Positions 34,807 through 44,517 of a stretch of DNA of 64,000 nucleotides are shown one piece after another. The stretch is from NCBI RefSeq assembly GCF_021117385.1, contig NZ_CP088252.1, positions 3,424,521 to 3,488,520 on the forward strand, read 5' to 3'. The translations under genes and the position numbers were made by a program. The notes beneath the pieces are model-generated. The model was not told where the DNA came from. It did no database searches and saw only the letters and a program-made list of their open reading frames with translations. The DNA is from Frateuria soli (lineage in GTDB: Bacteria > Pseudomonadota > Gammaproteobacteria > Xanthomonadales > Rhodanobacteraceae). Position 1 is the first letter of the stretch. Each line of letters starts with the position of its first letter.

Positions 34807-37800
34807 ATGAACCTCTCCGGCCCTTTCATCCGCCGTCCGATCGGCACCTCGCTGCTGGCCATGGGCGTGTTGCTGGCCGGGTTGATCTGTTACGCGCTGC
34901 TGGGTGTGTCGGCGCTGCCGCAGATGCAGTTTCCGGTGATCTTCGTGCAGGCCCAGCAGGCCGGTGCCGATGCCAGCACCATGGCCTCGACCGTGGCCGC
35001 GCCGCTGGAACGCCACCTCGGCCAGGTGCCGGGCATCGAGTCGATGCGCTCGCACAGTTCCGAGGGGCGTGCGGTCGTGTTCATCATGTTTCGCAGCGGC
35101 ACCGACCTGGATTCGGCGGCGCGCGACGTGCAGGCGGCGATCAACGCCGCCGCGCCGGATCTTCCTTCCGGCCTCAACAGCCCGCCCAGTTACGAAAAGG
35201 CCAATCCCAACGACGACCCGGTGATCGCCTTTGCGCTCACCTCCGATACCGAATCGGCGGCCACGCTATACAACGTGGCCGACACCCAGCTGGCGCAGCG
35301 GCTGCGCCAGTTGCCGGGCGTGTCGCAGGTGGAGATCGCCGGGGCGGCCACGCCGGCGGTCCGCGTGGACATCGACCTGCATGCGCTCAACGCCATGGGC
35401 CTGTCGCCCGACCAGCTGCGCAACGCGCTGACCGCGGCCAACGTGACTTCGCCGCAGGGCTTCCTGTCGAACGGCAGGGCCACCATGGCAGTCACCGCCA
35501 ACGACCAGCTGCACACGGCCGATGACTTCGCCGACCTGATCATCGCCGTGCGCAACGGCGTACCGATCCGCCTGTCCGATGTGGCGCACGTCTACGCCGG
35601 CCAGCAGGACGCCTACCAGGCGGCCTGGTTCCAGGGCAAGCCGGCGGTGCTGATGTACGTCTACAAGAAGGCCGACGCCAACGTCATCGCCGCGGTCGAC
35701 GCGGTCAAGGACCAGGTGCCCGCGCTGCGTGCCAGTCTCAGGCCCGGCACCGAGCTGACCCCGTACTTCGACGGCACGCCGACCATCCGTGCCTCGCTGC
35801 ACGAGGTGCAGGCCACCTTGCTGATCTCGCTGGCGATGGTGGTGCTGACGATGGCGCTGTTCCTGCGCCGGCTCGCGCCCACGCTGATCGCCGCGCTGAC
35901 CGTGCCGCTCTCGCTCGCCGGCGCGTTCGTGGTGATGTATGCGCTCGGCTACACGCTCAACAATCTCACCCTGCTGGCGCTGGTGATCGCGATCGGCTTC
36001 GTGGTGGACGACGCGATCGTGGTGATCGAGAACGTGATCCGGCACATCGACCAGGGCATGCCGCGTCTCGAGGCCGCGCTCACCGGCGCGCGCGAGATCG
36101 GCTTCACCGTGGTGTCGATCACCGCCTCGCTGATCGCGGTCTTCATCCCGTTGCTGTTTGCGCCCGGCATCACCGGCATGTTCATGCACGAGTTCACGAT
36201 GACGCTGGTGGCGGCGATCGCCATGTCGGCGGTGATCTCGCTCACGCTGACGCCCTCGCTGTGCGGCCTGTTCCTGCGCGGGCACGCCACCGCGAAACCG
36301 TCGCGACTGGGCGTCGCGCTGGACCGCTTCCACGCCGGCATGCTGCGCATCTACACCCGCTCGCTGGACTTCGCGCTGCGCCACGCGCTGGCGCTGTCGC
36401 TGACCCCGCTGGTGCTGATCGTGGCCACGTACTTCCTGTTCGGCGCGGTCAAGACCGGGCTGTTCCCCCCGCAGGACACCGGGCTGATCTGGGGCCGTGC
36501 GAGCGCCAGCGCGACGGTGTCCTTCAAGGACGCGATCGCGCGCCAGGACCGCCTCACGCAGATGCTGCTGGCCGACCCCGACGTCAAGGCGGTCGGCTCG
36601 CGCCTGGGCATCAACTGGCAGGGCACCAGCGGCTCGTTCAACATCGAGCTGAAGACGCGTGCGGAGGGCCGCACCGACGACACCTTCGCCGTGCTCGCGC
36701 GGCTCTCGGCCAAGGCCGACCGCTTCCCGGACCTCGACCTGCGCCTGCGCCCGATCCAGGACCTGCCCAGCGGCGGCGGTGGCGGTGGCAACCAGGGCGC
36801 GCAGTACCAGGTCTCGCTGCAGGGCGACGACCTGGCCAGGCTGCAGAAGTGGCTGCCGAAGCTGATCGAAGCGCTGAAGAAGAACCCCAAGTTCAGGGAC
36901 GTCGGCAGCGACATCGACGATGCGGGCCTGCGCCAGAACGTGGTGATCGACCGCGATACCGCCGCGCGCCTGGGCGTGTCGATCGGCACCATCGACGGCG
37001 CGCTGTACAACGCCTTCGGCCAGCGCCAGGTCTCGACCATCTACTCGGACATCAACCAGTACAAGGTGGTGCTCAACGCGCTTCCCTCGCAGACGGCCAC
37101 GCCGGCGGCGATCGACCGCATCTACGTGCGCTCGGACAGCGGCAGGATGATTCCGCTGGGCGCGCTGGCCCACATCGAACCGGGCCTCGCGCCGACTTCG
37201 ATCACGCACGCCGACCAGCACACCACGATGGACCTGTCGTTCAACCTCGCCGAAGGGGTGAGCATGGGCGAGGCGATGGCGATCGTGCAGCGCACCGTCG
37301 AGGACCTGCGCATGCCCGGCGATATCCGCCTCAACGTGGGCGGCGACTTCCGCCGCTTCCTGCAGGCCCAGAGCGGGATGGGCTGGCTGATCCTGGCGGC
37401 GATCCTCACCGTCTACATCGTGCTCGGCATGCTCTACGAGAGCCTCATCCATCCGGTGACCATCCTCTCCACGTTGCCCGCGGCGGGGGTGGGCGCGCTG
37501 CTGGCGCTGTGGCTGACCGGTACCGAGCTGTCGGTGGTGTCGCAGATCGCGCTGGTGTTGTTGATCGGCATCGTCAAGAAGAACGCGATCATGATGATCG
37601 ACTTCGCGCTGGTGGCCGAGCGCGAGCACGGCAAGGCGCCGCTGGAGGCGGTGCGCGAGGCGTGCATCGTGCGCTTCCGGCCGATCATGATGACCACGAT
37701 GGTGGCGATCCTGGCCGCGCTGCCGATCGCGATCGGCCTGGGCGAGGGGTCGGAGTTGCGGCGGCCGCTGGGCATCGCGCTGATCGGCGGGTTGCTGATC

Positions 37801-37920
37801 TCGCAGAGTCTCACGCTTCTCAGTACGCCGGCGCTGTACGTGATTTTTTCGTGCCTGGCGGCGCGCTGGCGGGCTTTCCGCTCGAGGCACCGCCGGCGCG
37901 AGGTGATCGAGGCCTCCTGA
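34807..37920 (+). CDS. mdtC: RND multidrug efflux pump subunit (MdtC-like)
   Basis: 1037-residue HAE1-RND pump, second member of the MdtBC pair. The relay aspartates are in GFVVDDAIVVIENVIRHID, and the C-terminal half has the usual LLIGIVKKNAIMMIDFAL. A glycine-rich stretch (PSGGGGGGNQGAQ) interrupts the second periplasmic loop. It is separated from mdtB by a 607-bp REP array, so its expression may differ from that of mdtB. Confidence 0.92.
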   Translation: MNLSGPFIRRPIGTSLLAMGVLLAGLICYALLGVSALPQMQFPVIFVQAQQAGADASTMASTVAAPLERHLGQVPGIESMRSHSSEGRAVVFIMFRSGTDLDSAARDVQAAINAAAPDLPSGLNSPPSYEKANPNDDPVIAFALTSDTESAATLYNVADTQLAQRLRQLPGVSQVEIAGAATPAVRVDIDLHALNAMGLSPDQLRNALTAANVTSPQGFLSNGRATMAVTANDQLHTADDFADLIIAVRNGVPIRLSDVAHVYAGQQDAYQAAWFQGKPAVLMYVYKKADANVIAAVDAVKDQVPALRASLRPGTELTPYFDGTPTIRASLHEVQATLLISLAMVVLTMALFLRRLAPTLIAALTVPLSLAGAFVVMYALGYTLNNLTLLALVIAIGFVVDDAIVVIENVIRHIDQGMPRLEAALTGAREIGFTVVSITASLIAVFIPLLFAPGITGMFMHEFTMTLVAAIAMSAVISLTLTPSLCGLFLRGHATAKPSRLGVALDRFHAGMLRIYTRSLDFALRHALALSLTPLVLIVATYFLFGAVKTGLFPPQDTGLIWGRASASATVSFKDAIARQDRLTQMLLADPDVKAVGSRLGINWQGTSGSFNIELKTRAEGRTDDTFAVLARLSAKADRFPDLDLRLRPIQDLPSGGGGGGNQGAQYQVSLQGDDLARLQKWLPKLIEALKKNPKFRDVGSDIDDAGLRQNVVIDRDTAARLGVSIGTIDGALYNAFGQRQVSTIYSDINQYKVVLNALPSQTATPAAIDRIYVRSDSGRMIPLGALAHIEPGLAPTSITHADQHTTMDLSFNLAEGVSMGEAMAIVQRTVEDLRMPGDIRLNVGGDFRRFLQAQSGMGWLILAAILTVYIVLGMLYESLIHPVTILSTLPAAGVGALLALWLTGTELSVVSQIALVLLIGIVKKNAIMMIDFALVAEREHGKAPLEAVREACIVRFRPIMMTTMVAILAALPIAIGLGEGSELRRPLGIALIGGLLISQSLTLLSTPALYVIFSCLAARWRAFRSRHRRREVIEAS

Positions 37921-37983
37921 TCGCGAGCGGGAATGCCCGCACGGTGGAAGAAGGACGCGCTTCGCATCGCCCTGCTGCCCTTC

Positions 37984-38055
37984 GTAGGAGCCCACTTGTG
38001 GGCGATGCTCCTGGCCGGTCTCGTCGAAGGGCATCGCCCACAAGTGGGCTCCTGC
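37984..38055. repeat. REP pair after mdtC
   Basis: A forward REP with TTG centre (37984-38008) and an inverted REP (38031-38055) separated by 22 bp. It lies between the convergent mdtC and phosphatase genes, where the pair could act as a bidirectional terminator. Confidence 0.9.
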
Positions 38056-38164
38056 AGGGGCGCGGCGATTGAGGTGGCCGTCCGTAGCCGCTGGCTAGCT
38101 CGGTTGCCGCTTTACTGCCCGCCGCAGGCGAGCCCGGTCGCGGAAGATGCCCCCGGGCAAGCCT

Positions 38165-39853
38165 TCACGCTTCCTCGAACTGCAATGCGGCGGTGAGATC
38201 GCCCGGCGGCGGACCGCCGGCGGCGCGCATGGACTCCTCGCGCAGGGTCAGCCCGGGCAGCTTGCGCAGGCCGAAGCGGCGGGTCAGGAAGCGGGCGATG
38301 GAGCCGGTGTCGTACACCGTGTGGTCCACGTGCCCCTTCTTCGCATGCGGCGACACGATGATCGCCGGGATGCGCGAGCCCGGTCCCCAGCGGTCGCCCT
38401 TGGGCGGCGCCACGTGGTCCCACCAGCCGCCGTTCTCGTCGACCGTGACGATCACCAGCAGGCTGGGCCATGCCGGGGATTTCTGCAGCGCCTCGATCAC
38501 GGTCATGACGTGGCGGTCGCCCGCGTCCACGTCGGAATAGCCGGCGTGCATGTTGAGGTCGCCCTGCGGCTTGTAGAAGGTCACCGTGGGCAGCGTGCCG
38601 GCCGCCACCGCGGCGAGGAAGTGGTTGGTCTCGGCCGTCTCGCCCACGCCGGCGTCGCGCAGGTGTTTCGCGCGGGCCGCCGTGCCCGGCGCATACGCGG
38701 TGAAGTAGTTGAACGGCTGGTGGTGCGGCTGGAAGTTGGGTCGTTGCGGGAAGTCCGCCTGGTCGCCGTCGCCCTTGCCTTCGAGCGCCAGTTTCCAGCC
38801 GCCGGCGTACCACGCCCAGTCCACGCCCGCCTCGGAGAGCACGTCGCCGATGGTGGCGTGCTTCTGCGGCACCAGCGTGTTGGCGCTGTCGGGATCGGCA
38901 TGGGTGGGATCGTTCGGGTCCTTGGAGAAACCCGGCACGTAGGGCGGGCCCATCGTGTTGACCGCCCAGAAGTCCGGCGTCAGCGAGTTGGGCGTCAGCG
39001 TCTCGGGCTTGCCCTGCATCGCGCTGGCGGGCGAGTCGTGGGCGAGCTTGAGATGGATGTCGGTAGCCTTGCCGCTGACCGTCTGCGCGATGTTGAAGCG
39101 TGCGGGGCTCTGGTCCGCGTGCGGGTAATAGGGCGGCTGTGCGGCGACCAGGTACTGGTGGTTGAGGAACGAGCCGCCGAAGGCGCCCATGAAAAAGTGG
39201 TCGCACAAGGTGTACTGGCGCGCCAGTTGCCATAGCCGCAGGTTGGCGGCGTTGTCGCCGTAGTAGCCCATCACCAGCGCGCCCGAGTCGCCCCAGGCGA
39301 CGAAGCCGTCGTTCCTGCCGCCGTTGATCTGGCGCTGGTTCTCGTAGAAGCGGTGCCACAGGTCGCGCGTGACCACCCCCTGCGGGAGCGGCTCGCCGGC
39401 GCCGGTACGCAGCGCCCACGGCGCGTTGGGCAGGCCGGTGATGTCCTCCTGGCGCACCAGGTACCGGCGGTGGTTGACCACCTGCTCGTGCGGCGCCACG
39501 CCATGCCACACCGGCGGCAGCTGCTTGAGTACCGAGCCGTCGCGGTCACGCTGCAGGTACTGCTCGGGCCTGAGCGCGTCGAGCGGTTCGGCCACGCCCG
39601 GGAAATTGGCGAACAGGTTGTTGAAGCTGCGGTTCTCCGCGTAGATCACCACCACGCGCTGGATGTGCCTGCGCAGCAGCGCGTCGAGCCTGGCCGGCGG
39701 GAGGGCGGCCGCCTTCGCGCCGGCCACCGCATCGGCCCCGGCACCGCCCAGCGCCAGCCCGGCGCCCGCCGCGGCCAGGCCACCCAGCAGACGGCGTCGT
39801 TGCGGATCGGTCGGTTGCCCGTCGGCGTCGGGGGGCAGGGGCAGGTCGGACAT
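38165..39853 (-). CDS. Tat-exported acid phosphatase / phosphoesterase (AcpA-PLC family)
   Basis: 562-residue member of the phosphoesterase family (PF04185) that includes Francisella AcpA and bacterial phospholipase C. A twin-arginine signal with RRRLLGGLAAAG lies near residues 19-30. Active-site blocks are visible: VVVIYAENRSFNNLF (metal and nucleophile region), GGSFLNHQYL, and near the C-terminus VTVDENGGWWDHVAPP. It should act in the periplasm or outside on phosphomonoesters or phospholipids; the exact substrate cannot be told. Start ATG 39853. Confidence 0.88.
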   Translation of the reverse strand: MSDLPLPPDADGQPTDPQRRRLLGGLAAAGAGLALGGAGADAVAGAKAAALPPARLDALLRRHIQRVVVIYAENRSFNNLFANFPGVAEPLDALRPEQYLQRDRDGSVLKQLPPVWHGVAPHEQVVNHRRYLVRQEDITGLPNAPWALRTGAGEPLPQGVVTRDLWHRFYENQRQINGGRNDGFVAWGDSGALVMGYYGDNAANLRLWQLARQYTLCDHFFMGAFGGSFLNHQYLVAAQPPYYPHADQSPARFNIAQTVSGKATDIHLKLAHDSPASAMQGKPETLTPNSLTPDFWAVNTMGPPYVPGFSKDPNDPTHADPDSANTLVPQKHATIGDVLSEAGVDWAWYAGGWKLALEGKGDGDQADFPQRPNFQPHHQPFNYFTAYAPGTAARAKHLRDAGVGETAETNHFLAAVAAGTLPTVTFYKPQGDLNMHAGYSDVDAGDRHVMTVIEALQKSPAWPSLLVIVTVDENGGWWDHVAPPKGDRWGPGSRIPAIIVSPHAKKGHVDHTVYDTGSIARFLTRRFGLRKLPGLTLREESMRAAGGPPPGDLTAALQFEEA

Positions 39854-39912
39854 GCGCGGTCTCCGTGGAGGGTGGCGGGAGAGCGTGCAGTATGCCTAAG
39901 CCAGCCACCCCC

Positions 39913-40226
39913 GTAGGAGCCCACTTGTGGGCGACGCATGCCGAAACGACACCGAACCCAGCCACCCCCCGTAGGAGCCCACTCGTGGGCGATGCATGCC
40001 GAAACGACCCCGAACCCAGCCACCCCCCGTAGGAGCCCACTTGTGGGCGATGCATGCCGAAACGACCCCGAACCCAGGCACCTCCCGTAGGAGCCCACTC
40101 GTGGGCGACGCATGCCGAAACGACACCGAACCCAGGCATGTCCCGTAGGAGCCCACTTGTGGGCGATGGATGCCGAAACACGCCGGGTGCGCGACAAAAG
40201 AGCATCGCCCACAAGTGGGCTCCTAC
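39913..40226. repeat. REP array D: five direct REPs, exact 58-bp period
   Basis: Forward REPs start at 39913, 39971, 40029, 40087 and 40145, each exactly 58 bp after the last, with ATGCCGAAACGAC in every spacer. The centres alternate TTG, TCG, TTG, TCG, TTG. A single inverted REP (40202-40226) closes the array just after the Lrp stop. The 380-bp gap 39854-40233 holds nothing else. Confidence 0.92.
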
Positions 40227-40233
40227 GACCCGC

Positions 40234-40731
40234 TCAGCCCTCCACCGCGTGCGCCGCCTGCCACATCGCGCGCGTCAGTGGCCGGTTGGCGTGCGGCGTC
40301 TGCAACACCACCAGCGTGGTCGTGCTCACGCTGGGATGGATCTTCAGCAGCCGGTCGAGCACCGCCTCCAGGTGGGCCACCGACAGCGCCACCACGTGCA
40401 GCAGCGCCGAATCCTCGCCGGCCAGCCGGCGGCACTCCAGGACCTCGGGAACATCGGTCACCAGCGCGCCGATGCGCGCGCAGACGCCGCCGTCGCAGCG
40501 CAGGCGGATCATCGCGTCGATGCTGTAGCCCAGCCGTTTCGGATCGATGACGGCGCGGTAGCCGGCGATGATGCCGGCTTCCTCCAGTCGCTTGACCCGC
40601 TCGGCCACCGCCGGCGCGGACAGGCCGACGTGGCGCCCCAGTTCGGCGTAGCCCTGGCGGGCGTCCTGCTGGAGGGCTTCGAGCAGCTGCCAGTCGCGGG
40701 CGTCCAGTTCAGGTTTCGATACGAAGGCCAT
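40234..40731 (-). CDS. Lrp/AsnC-family regulator
   Basis: 165-residue regulator. The N-terminal helix-turn-helix (YAELGRHVGLSAPAVAERV, residues about 28-46) is followed by the RAM ligand-binding domain. Such proteins respond to amino acids or related small molecules. It is divergent from the EamA transporter gene (115 bp between starts), which is likely its target, by analogy with many Lrp/exporter pairs. Start ATG 40731. Confidence 0.9.
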   Translation of the reverse strand: MAFVSKPELDARDWQLLEALQQDARQGYAELGRHVGLSAPAVAERVKRLEEAGIIAGYRAVIDPKRLGYSIDAMIRLRCDGGVCARIGALVTDVPEVLECRRLAGEDSALLHVVALSVAHLEAVLDRLLKIHPSVSTTTLVVLQTPHANRPLTRAMWQAAHAVEG

Positions 40732-40846
40732 GAGGGGGAACCTGCAATTCGTTCGTCGGCGAAGCATGCCATTGTGGCTTGGTTGCATGCTTCCTGCGCA
40801 TCCCGGCCGTCACTAGGATGCGCACTTCCCCGCACCGGAATTCCCC

Positions 40847-41764
40847 ATGGATACCCCCCGCCTGGACGGGCGGACGCTGGCCCTGATCGGCGTCGCCCTG
40901 GTCACTTGGTCGTCGGCCTATGCCGCGATCGCCTTCGCCCTGCCGGCCTTCACGCCGGGCGAGGTGGCGTTCGCGCGCCTGGGCATAGGCTCGCTCTGTT
41001 TCGCGCTGTGGCTGCTGGCCAAGCGGCCGGCGCTGCCGGCCAGGCGCGACTGGCCGCAGCTGGCCGCGCTGGGCGTGGTCGGGCTGACCGTCTACCACAT
41101 GGCGCTCAACTACGCCGAAACGCGCATCGCCAGCGGCACCGCGGCGATCCTGATCTCGCTGGTGCCGGCGGCCACCGCGGCGCTGTCCGCGCTGTGGCTG
41201 CGCGAGCGGCTGCCGGCGCGCACGCTGGCCGGCCTGGGCGTGGCGCTGGTGGGCGTGGTGATGGTGGTGCTGGCCAGCGGCAAGCAGGTGAAGTTCGAGC
41301 CGATGGCCGCGCTGGTACTGCTCAGCGTGGCGGCCTCGGCGATCTATTTCGTGGGGCAGAAGCCGCTGTTCGCCCGGTCGAGCGTGTTCGGCGTCACCGC
41401 CTTCACCTTCTTCGCCGGCACGCTGGGCGCGCTGCCGTTCGCCACCCACCTGCCGCAGGCGCTGGCCGCCGCGCCGTGGCCGCGGATCGGCGCGCTGCTG
41501 TGGCTGGGCCTCGCGCCGACCTTCGTCGGCTACATCGCCTGGAACATCGCCATCCACCGCAGCTCGGCCTCGCAGGTGTCCAGCTTCATCTATTTCTCGC
41601 CGCCGATCGCGGTGCTGATCGGCTGGTTCTGGCTCGGCGAGCGGCCCGGGTTGCTGACCCTGGTCGGCGGTGCCGTGACCGTCGGCGGCGTGATCCTGGC
41701 CAACGTGCGCGGTCGCGCCGCCCCGCGCCCCATGGCCCGGCCCGTCGCCTGCAAACAGCCCTGA
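40847..41764 (+). CDS. EamA-family (DMT) transporter
   Basis: 305-residue membrane protein with ten predicted helices in two EamA repeats (LITWSSAYAAIAFALP-like LVTWSSAYAAIAFALP near residues 17-32; ALLWLGLAPTFVGYIAWN in the second). DMT exporters often move amino acids or other metabolites out of the cell. The divergent Lrp-type gene suggests control by an amino acid. Confidence 0.88.
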   Translation: MDTPRLDGRTLALIGVALVTWSSAYAAIAFALPAFTPGEVAFARLGIGSLCFALWLLAKRPALPARRDWPQLAALGVVGLTVYHMALNYAETRIASGTAAILISLVPAATAALSALWLRERLPARTLAGLGVALVGVVMVVLASGKQVKFEPMAALVLLSVAASAIYFVGQKPLFARSSVFGVTAFTFFAGTLGALPFATHLPQALAAAPWPRIGALLWLGLAPTFVGYIAWNIAIHRSSASQVSSFIYFSPPIAVLIGWFWLGERPGLLTLVGGAVTVGGVILANVRGRAAPRPMARPVACKQP

Positions 41765-41776
41765 CCCCCCGCTCGT

Positions 41777-41852
41777 GCAGGAGCCCACTCGTGGGCGATG
41801 CTCTGGTGACTGCCGCTGCTTCAAAGAGCATCGCCCACGAGTGGGCTCCTAC
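41777..41852. repeat. REP pair between EamA and GST genes
   Basis: Forward REP 41777-41801 (GCAG start) and inverted REP 41828-41852, both with TCG-type centres, unlike most pairs. Confidence 0.9.
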
Positions 41853-41883
41853 GGAAAACGGCATCGGACACCCAGGAGAGGAC

Positions 41884-42567
41884 ATGCAGCTCTACATCGC
41901 CAACAAGAACTATTCGTCCTGGTCGTTGCGGCCGTGGCTGCTGCTGGTCGAGCAGGGCATCCCCTTCGAGGAACGCCTGGTCGCGCTGCAGGACGGCTCC
42001 AGCTGGGACGCCTTCCGCGCCTTCGCGCCCAACGGCAAGGTGCCGTGCCTGCGCGACGGCGACACGGTGGTGTGGGATTCGCTGGCGATCGTCGAGTATC
42101 TGGCCGAGCGCCACCCGGGCGTATGGCCCTCCGATGCGAAGGCGCGTGCCTGGGCCCGCTGCGCCAGCGCCGAGATGCATTCGGGCTTCGCCGCCCTGCG
42201 CAGCACCTGCCCGATGAACTGTGCCGTGCGGGTGGACCTGCATGGCATCGATGCGCCGCTCCAGCGCGATCTCGCGCGCCTGGCCGAACTGTGGGGCGAG
42301 GGCCTTGCGCGCTTCGGCGGACCGTTCCTGGCGGGCGAGGCGTTCAGCGCGGTGGATGCGTTCTTCGCCCCGGTCGCCTGGCGCATCCTGAGCTACCGCC
42401 TGCCGCTGGACGACGCCTCGCTCGCCTACGCCCGGCGCCTGCGCGACCTGCCGGGCATGCAGCGCTGGTACGCCGCGGCGCTCGCCGAAACCGTGCGGCT
42501 GAAGGACAGCGAGGACACCGCGCGCCGCGTCGGCACGCTGCGCGAGGACCTGCGCGCGCCAGCCTGA
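41884..42567 (+). CDS. Glutathione S-transferase
   Basis: 227-residue cytosolic GST. The thioredoxin-like N-terminal domain begins LYIANKNYSSWSLRPWLLL, with the serine pair expected to contact glutathione, and includes NGKVPCLRDGD; the C-terminal domain is helical. This matches the bacterial YfcF/GstB-like group. The start has AGGAGAGG upstream. It is convergent with the FmdE-like gene, 3 bp apart. Confidence 0.88.
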   Translation: MQLYIANKNYSSWSLRPWLLLVEQGIPFEERLVALQDGSSWDAFRAFAPNGKVPCLRDGDTVVWDSLAIVEYLAERHPGVWPSDAKARAWARCASAEMHSGFAALRSTCPMNCAVRVDLHGIDAPLQRDLARLAELWGEGLARFGGPFLAGEAFSAVDAFFAPVAWRILSYRLPLDDASLAYARRLRDLPGMQRWYAAALAETVRLKDSEDTARRVGTLREDLRAPA

Positions 42568-42570
42568 GCG

Positions 42571-43185
42571 TCAGGCCGGCGCTTCGACGCGGATCACCTC
42601 CGCGTCGTCGGCGTGTTCCAGCAGCAGGCGTCGCACGCGGTCCTGCCACAGGTCGCCGAAGGCGCGCCGTTGCCCGTCCGTCGCCGACGGCGCCAGGGCC
42701 TCTGCCATGCGTTCGCGCAGTCCGGGGGGCGGCGGCACGCGGGACAGATCCAGCGCCACCTGCGTCTCCTGGCCGGTGTCGCGGCGGCGGAAGCGCACAC
42801 CCGGCAACTCGTCGGTGGTGGCGTAACGCAGCAGGCCCTGGCGCACGAAGCGGCCGCCGATGCCGTGGAAGCCGTTTGCGGCCGCCGCCCCCGTGACCAG
42901 GGTCAGCACCTGGGCTACCACGCCGGTGGTGCCGTGCTGTTCCGGCGCATCCATCCGCACCGACACGCCGCCGCGCTCGGCCGGTTCGCCGGGGTAGAGC
43001 GTGCGCAACGCGGCACGTGCCATCAGGAACGCGCCGGCCACGGTGGGGCAGGAATGACCGGCCAGCCGCACCGCATCCTCGTAGCGGTAGACCAGCAGTC
43101 CGTCGTCGGAGGCGCCCAGCAGCAGGGCGAGCGGGTCGCGCACGGTGATCCGCGGCGCGCGGTCGAAGAAGTCGGGGAATGCCAT
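42571..43185 (-). CDS. FmdE-like protein
   Basis: 204-residue protein. The segment DAVRLAGHSCPTVAGAFLMA near residues 36-55 resembles the GHxCP site of the FmdE family (PF02663), in which the histidine and cysteine may bind metal. In methanogens FmdE is linked to formylmethanofuran dehydrogenase; bacterial members have other, mostly unknown roles. It starts 1 bp after the stop of the DUF2249 gene, so the two are an operon. Confidence 0.65.
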   Translation of the reverse strand: MAFPDFFDRAPRITVRDPLALLLGASDDGLLVYRYEDAVRLAGHSCPTVAGAFLMARAALRTLYPGEPAERGGVSVRMDAPEQHGTTGVVAQVLTLVTGAAAANGFHGIGGRFVRQGLLRYATTDELPGVRFRRRDTGQETQVALDLSRVPPPPGLRERMAEALAPSATDGQRRAFGDLWQDRVRRLLLEHADDAEVIRVEAPA

Positions 43186-43186
43186 G

Positions 43187-43465
43187 CTATTCGCCAGGCA
43201 GGCCGACGATGCCGAAATCGACTACCACGCCATTGGGGCCGCGCTCGCGGTAGTTCACCGTCAGATAGTCACCGAAGCGCTCGCGCAGTTGCGTCAGCAG
43301 GGGAATCGGATCGTGGTCGTTGATGAAGCGCATCGTCTCGCCGGAGCGCAGCGCGCCGAGCGCGCCGAAGATCGCCGAATGGCGGAAGCGGCGGGCGATG
43401 CCGCGCGCATCGAAGATGTGGATGTTCTCTTCGGGATTGAGGTTGGCGTGCATGGGGGCGGGCAC
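43187..43465 (-). CDS. DUF2249 protein
   Basis: 92-residue single-domain protein. DARGIARRFRHSAIFGALGAL and FINDHDPIPLLTQL (residues about 48-61) are the DUF2249 signature, a TusA-like fold. These proteins often occur with hemerythrins and nitric-oxide or denitrification genes. Start 43465 or ATG 43453. The 221 bp upstream, to ubiE, hold no gene that I can support. Confidence 0.82.
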   Translation of the reverse strand: MPAPMHANLNPEENIHIFDARGIARRFRHSAIFGALGALRSGETMRFINDHDPIPLLTQLRERFGDYLTVNYRERGPNGVVVDFGIVGLPGE

Positions 43466-43686
43466 TCGTGAAGTGGAGGCGTCACCCTACGCCGGCGCCC
43501 AATCCGCGCCCATGACCTGGATCAGCCGCTCCGCCGCGGCAGGCGCTGCCACCGGCGCCGATCAGCAGCGCCGATCGGCGGCGGGGGAGGGTCGTTGCGC
43601 CACGCGATCGCCACGACGCCGCCGCCGGTGCGATGCGCGCCGTCCGGAACACCGCCGGATGGCGGGCCGCGCGCCGTCGCCGGTGC

Positions 43687-44439
43687 CTAGAGCTTCCAGG
43701 CCTTGTGGATGGCGACGATGCCGTTGGTGAGGTTGCGCACCTCCACGCGGCCGAAACCGGCCGCTTCCATCATGCCCTTGAGCGTCTGCTGGTCCGGGTG
43801 CTTGCGGATCGACTCGGCCAGGTACTGGTAGCTGTCGGCGTCGCCGGCGAACAGCCGGCCGAGCCTGGGCAGCACCTTGAACGAATGGAAATCGTAGAGC
43901 TTGCCGAACAGCTCGCTCTGCACGCGCGAGAACTCCAGCACCAGCGCGCGGCCGCCGGGCTTGAGCACGCGGCAGATGTCGGCCAGCGCCTTGTCCTTGT
44001 CGGTGACGTTGCGCAGGCCGAAGGCCATGGTCACGGCATCGAAACTGTTGTCGGGGAAGGGCAGGCACTCGGCGTTCAACTGCGCCCAGCGCAGGCCGCC
44101 GACCAGGCCGCGATCGGTCAGCCGGTCGCGGCCGACGCCGAGCATGGCGGCGTTGATGTCGCCCACCACCACTTCGCCCTCGTCACCGACCACCGGCTTG
44201 AGCAGCGCGGCGATGTCGCCGGTGCCGCCGGCCAGGTCCAGCACGCGGTCGCCACGGCGCACGCCGCTGATCGCCACGAAATGGCGCTTCCACAACCGAT
44301 GGACGCCGAGCGACATCAGGTCGTTCATCAGGTCGTAGTTGCGCGCGACCGAGGTGAATACCTGGCCGACCAGCTTCTGCTTCTCGCCCACGGGGACGTC
44401 GCGGAAGCCGAAATGGGTGGTTTTGGACTGCTCGCTCAT
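43687..44439 (-). CDS. ubiE: Ubiquinone/menaquinone methyltransferase UbiE
   Basis: 250-residue SAM-dependent C-methyltransferase of ubiquinone (and menaquinone) synthesis. The SAM motif [15 protein letters not shown] is near residues 65-79, and the UbiE signatures [18 protein letters not shown] and the C-terminal [14 protein letters not shown] are present. The 4-hydroxybenzoate from the XanB2-like enzyme feeds the same pathway. Start ATG 44439. Confidence 0.95.
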   Translation of the reverse strand: MSEQSKTTHFGFRDVPVGEKQKLVGQVFTSVARNYDLMNDLMSLGVHRLWKRHFVAISGVRRGDRVLDLAGGTGDIAALLKPVVGDEGEVVVGDINAAMLGVGRDRLTDRGLVGGLRWAQLNAECLPFPDNSFDAVTMAFGLRNVTDKDKALADICRVLKPGGRALVLEFSRVQSELFGKLYDFHSFKVLPRLGRLFAGDADSYQYLAESIRKHPDQQTLKGMMEAAGFGRVEVRNLTNGIVAIHKAWKL

Positions 44440-44517
44440 GGGCGGCAATGCTACAGGAAGCACTGGCGAAGTCCTGACGTTCGCGCGTTGGCCATGCTCC
44501 CTGTGGGCTGTGCAAGG

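Noticed and set aside
39913..40226. CRISPR-like array of 25-bp repeats with 33-bp spacers
   Set aside because: The spacers are nearly identical to each other, the repeat is the genome-wide REP, and no cas gene is near. It is a tandem REP array.
43466..43686. A small gene in the gap between the DUF2249 gene and ubiE
   Set aside because: Only G+C-rich overlapping frames without family features or ribosome sites; nothing could be supported.
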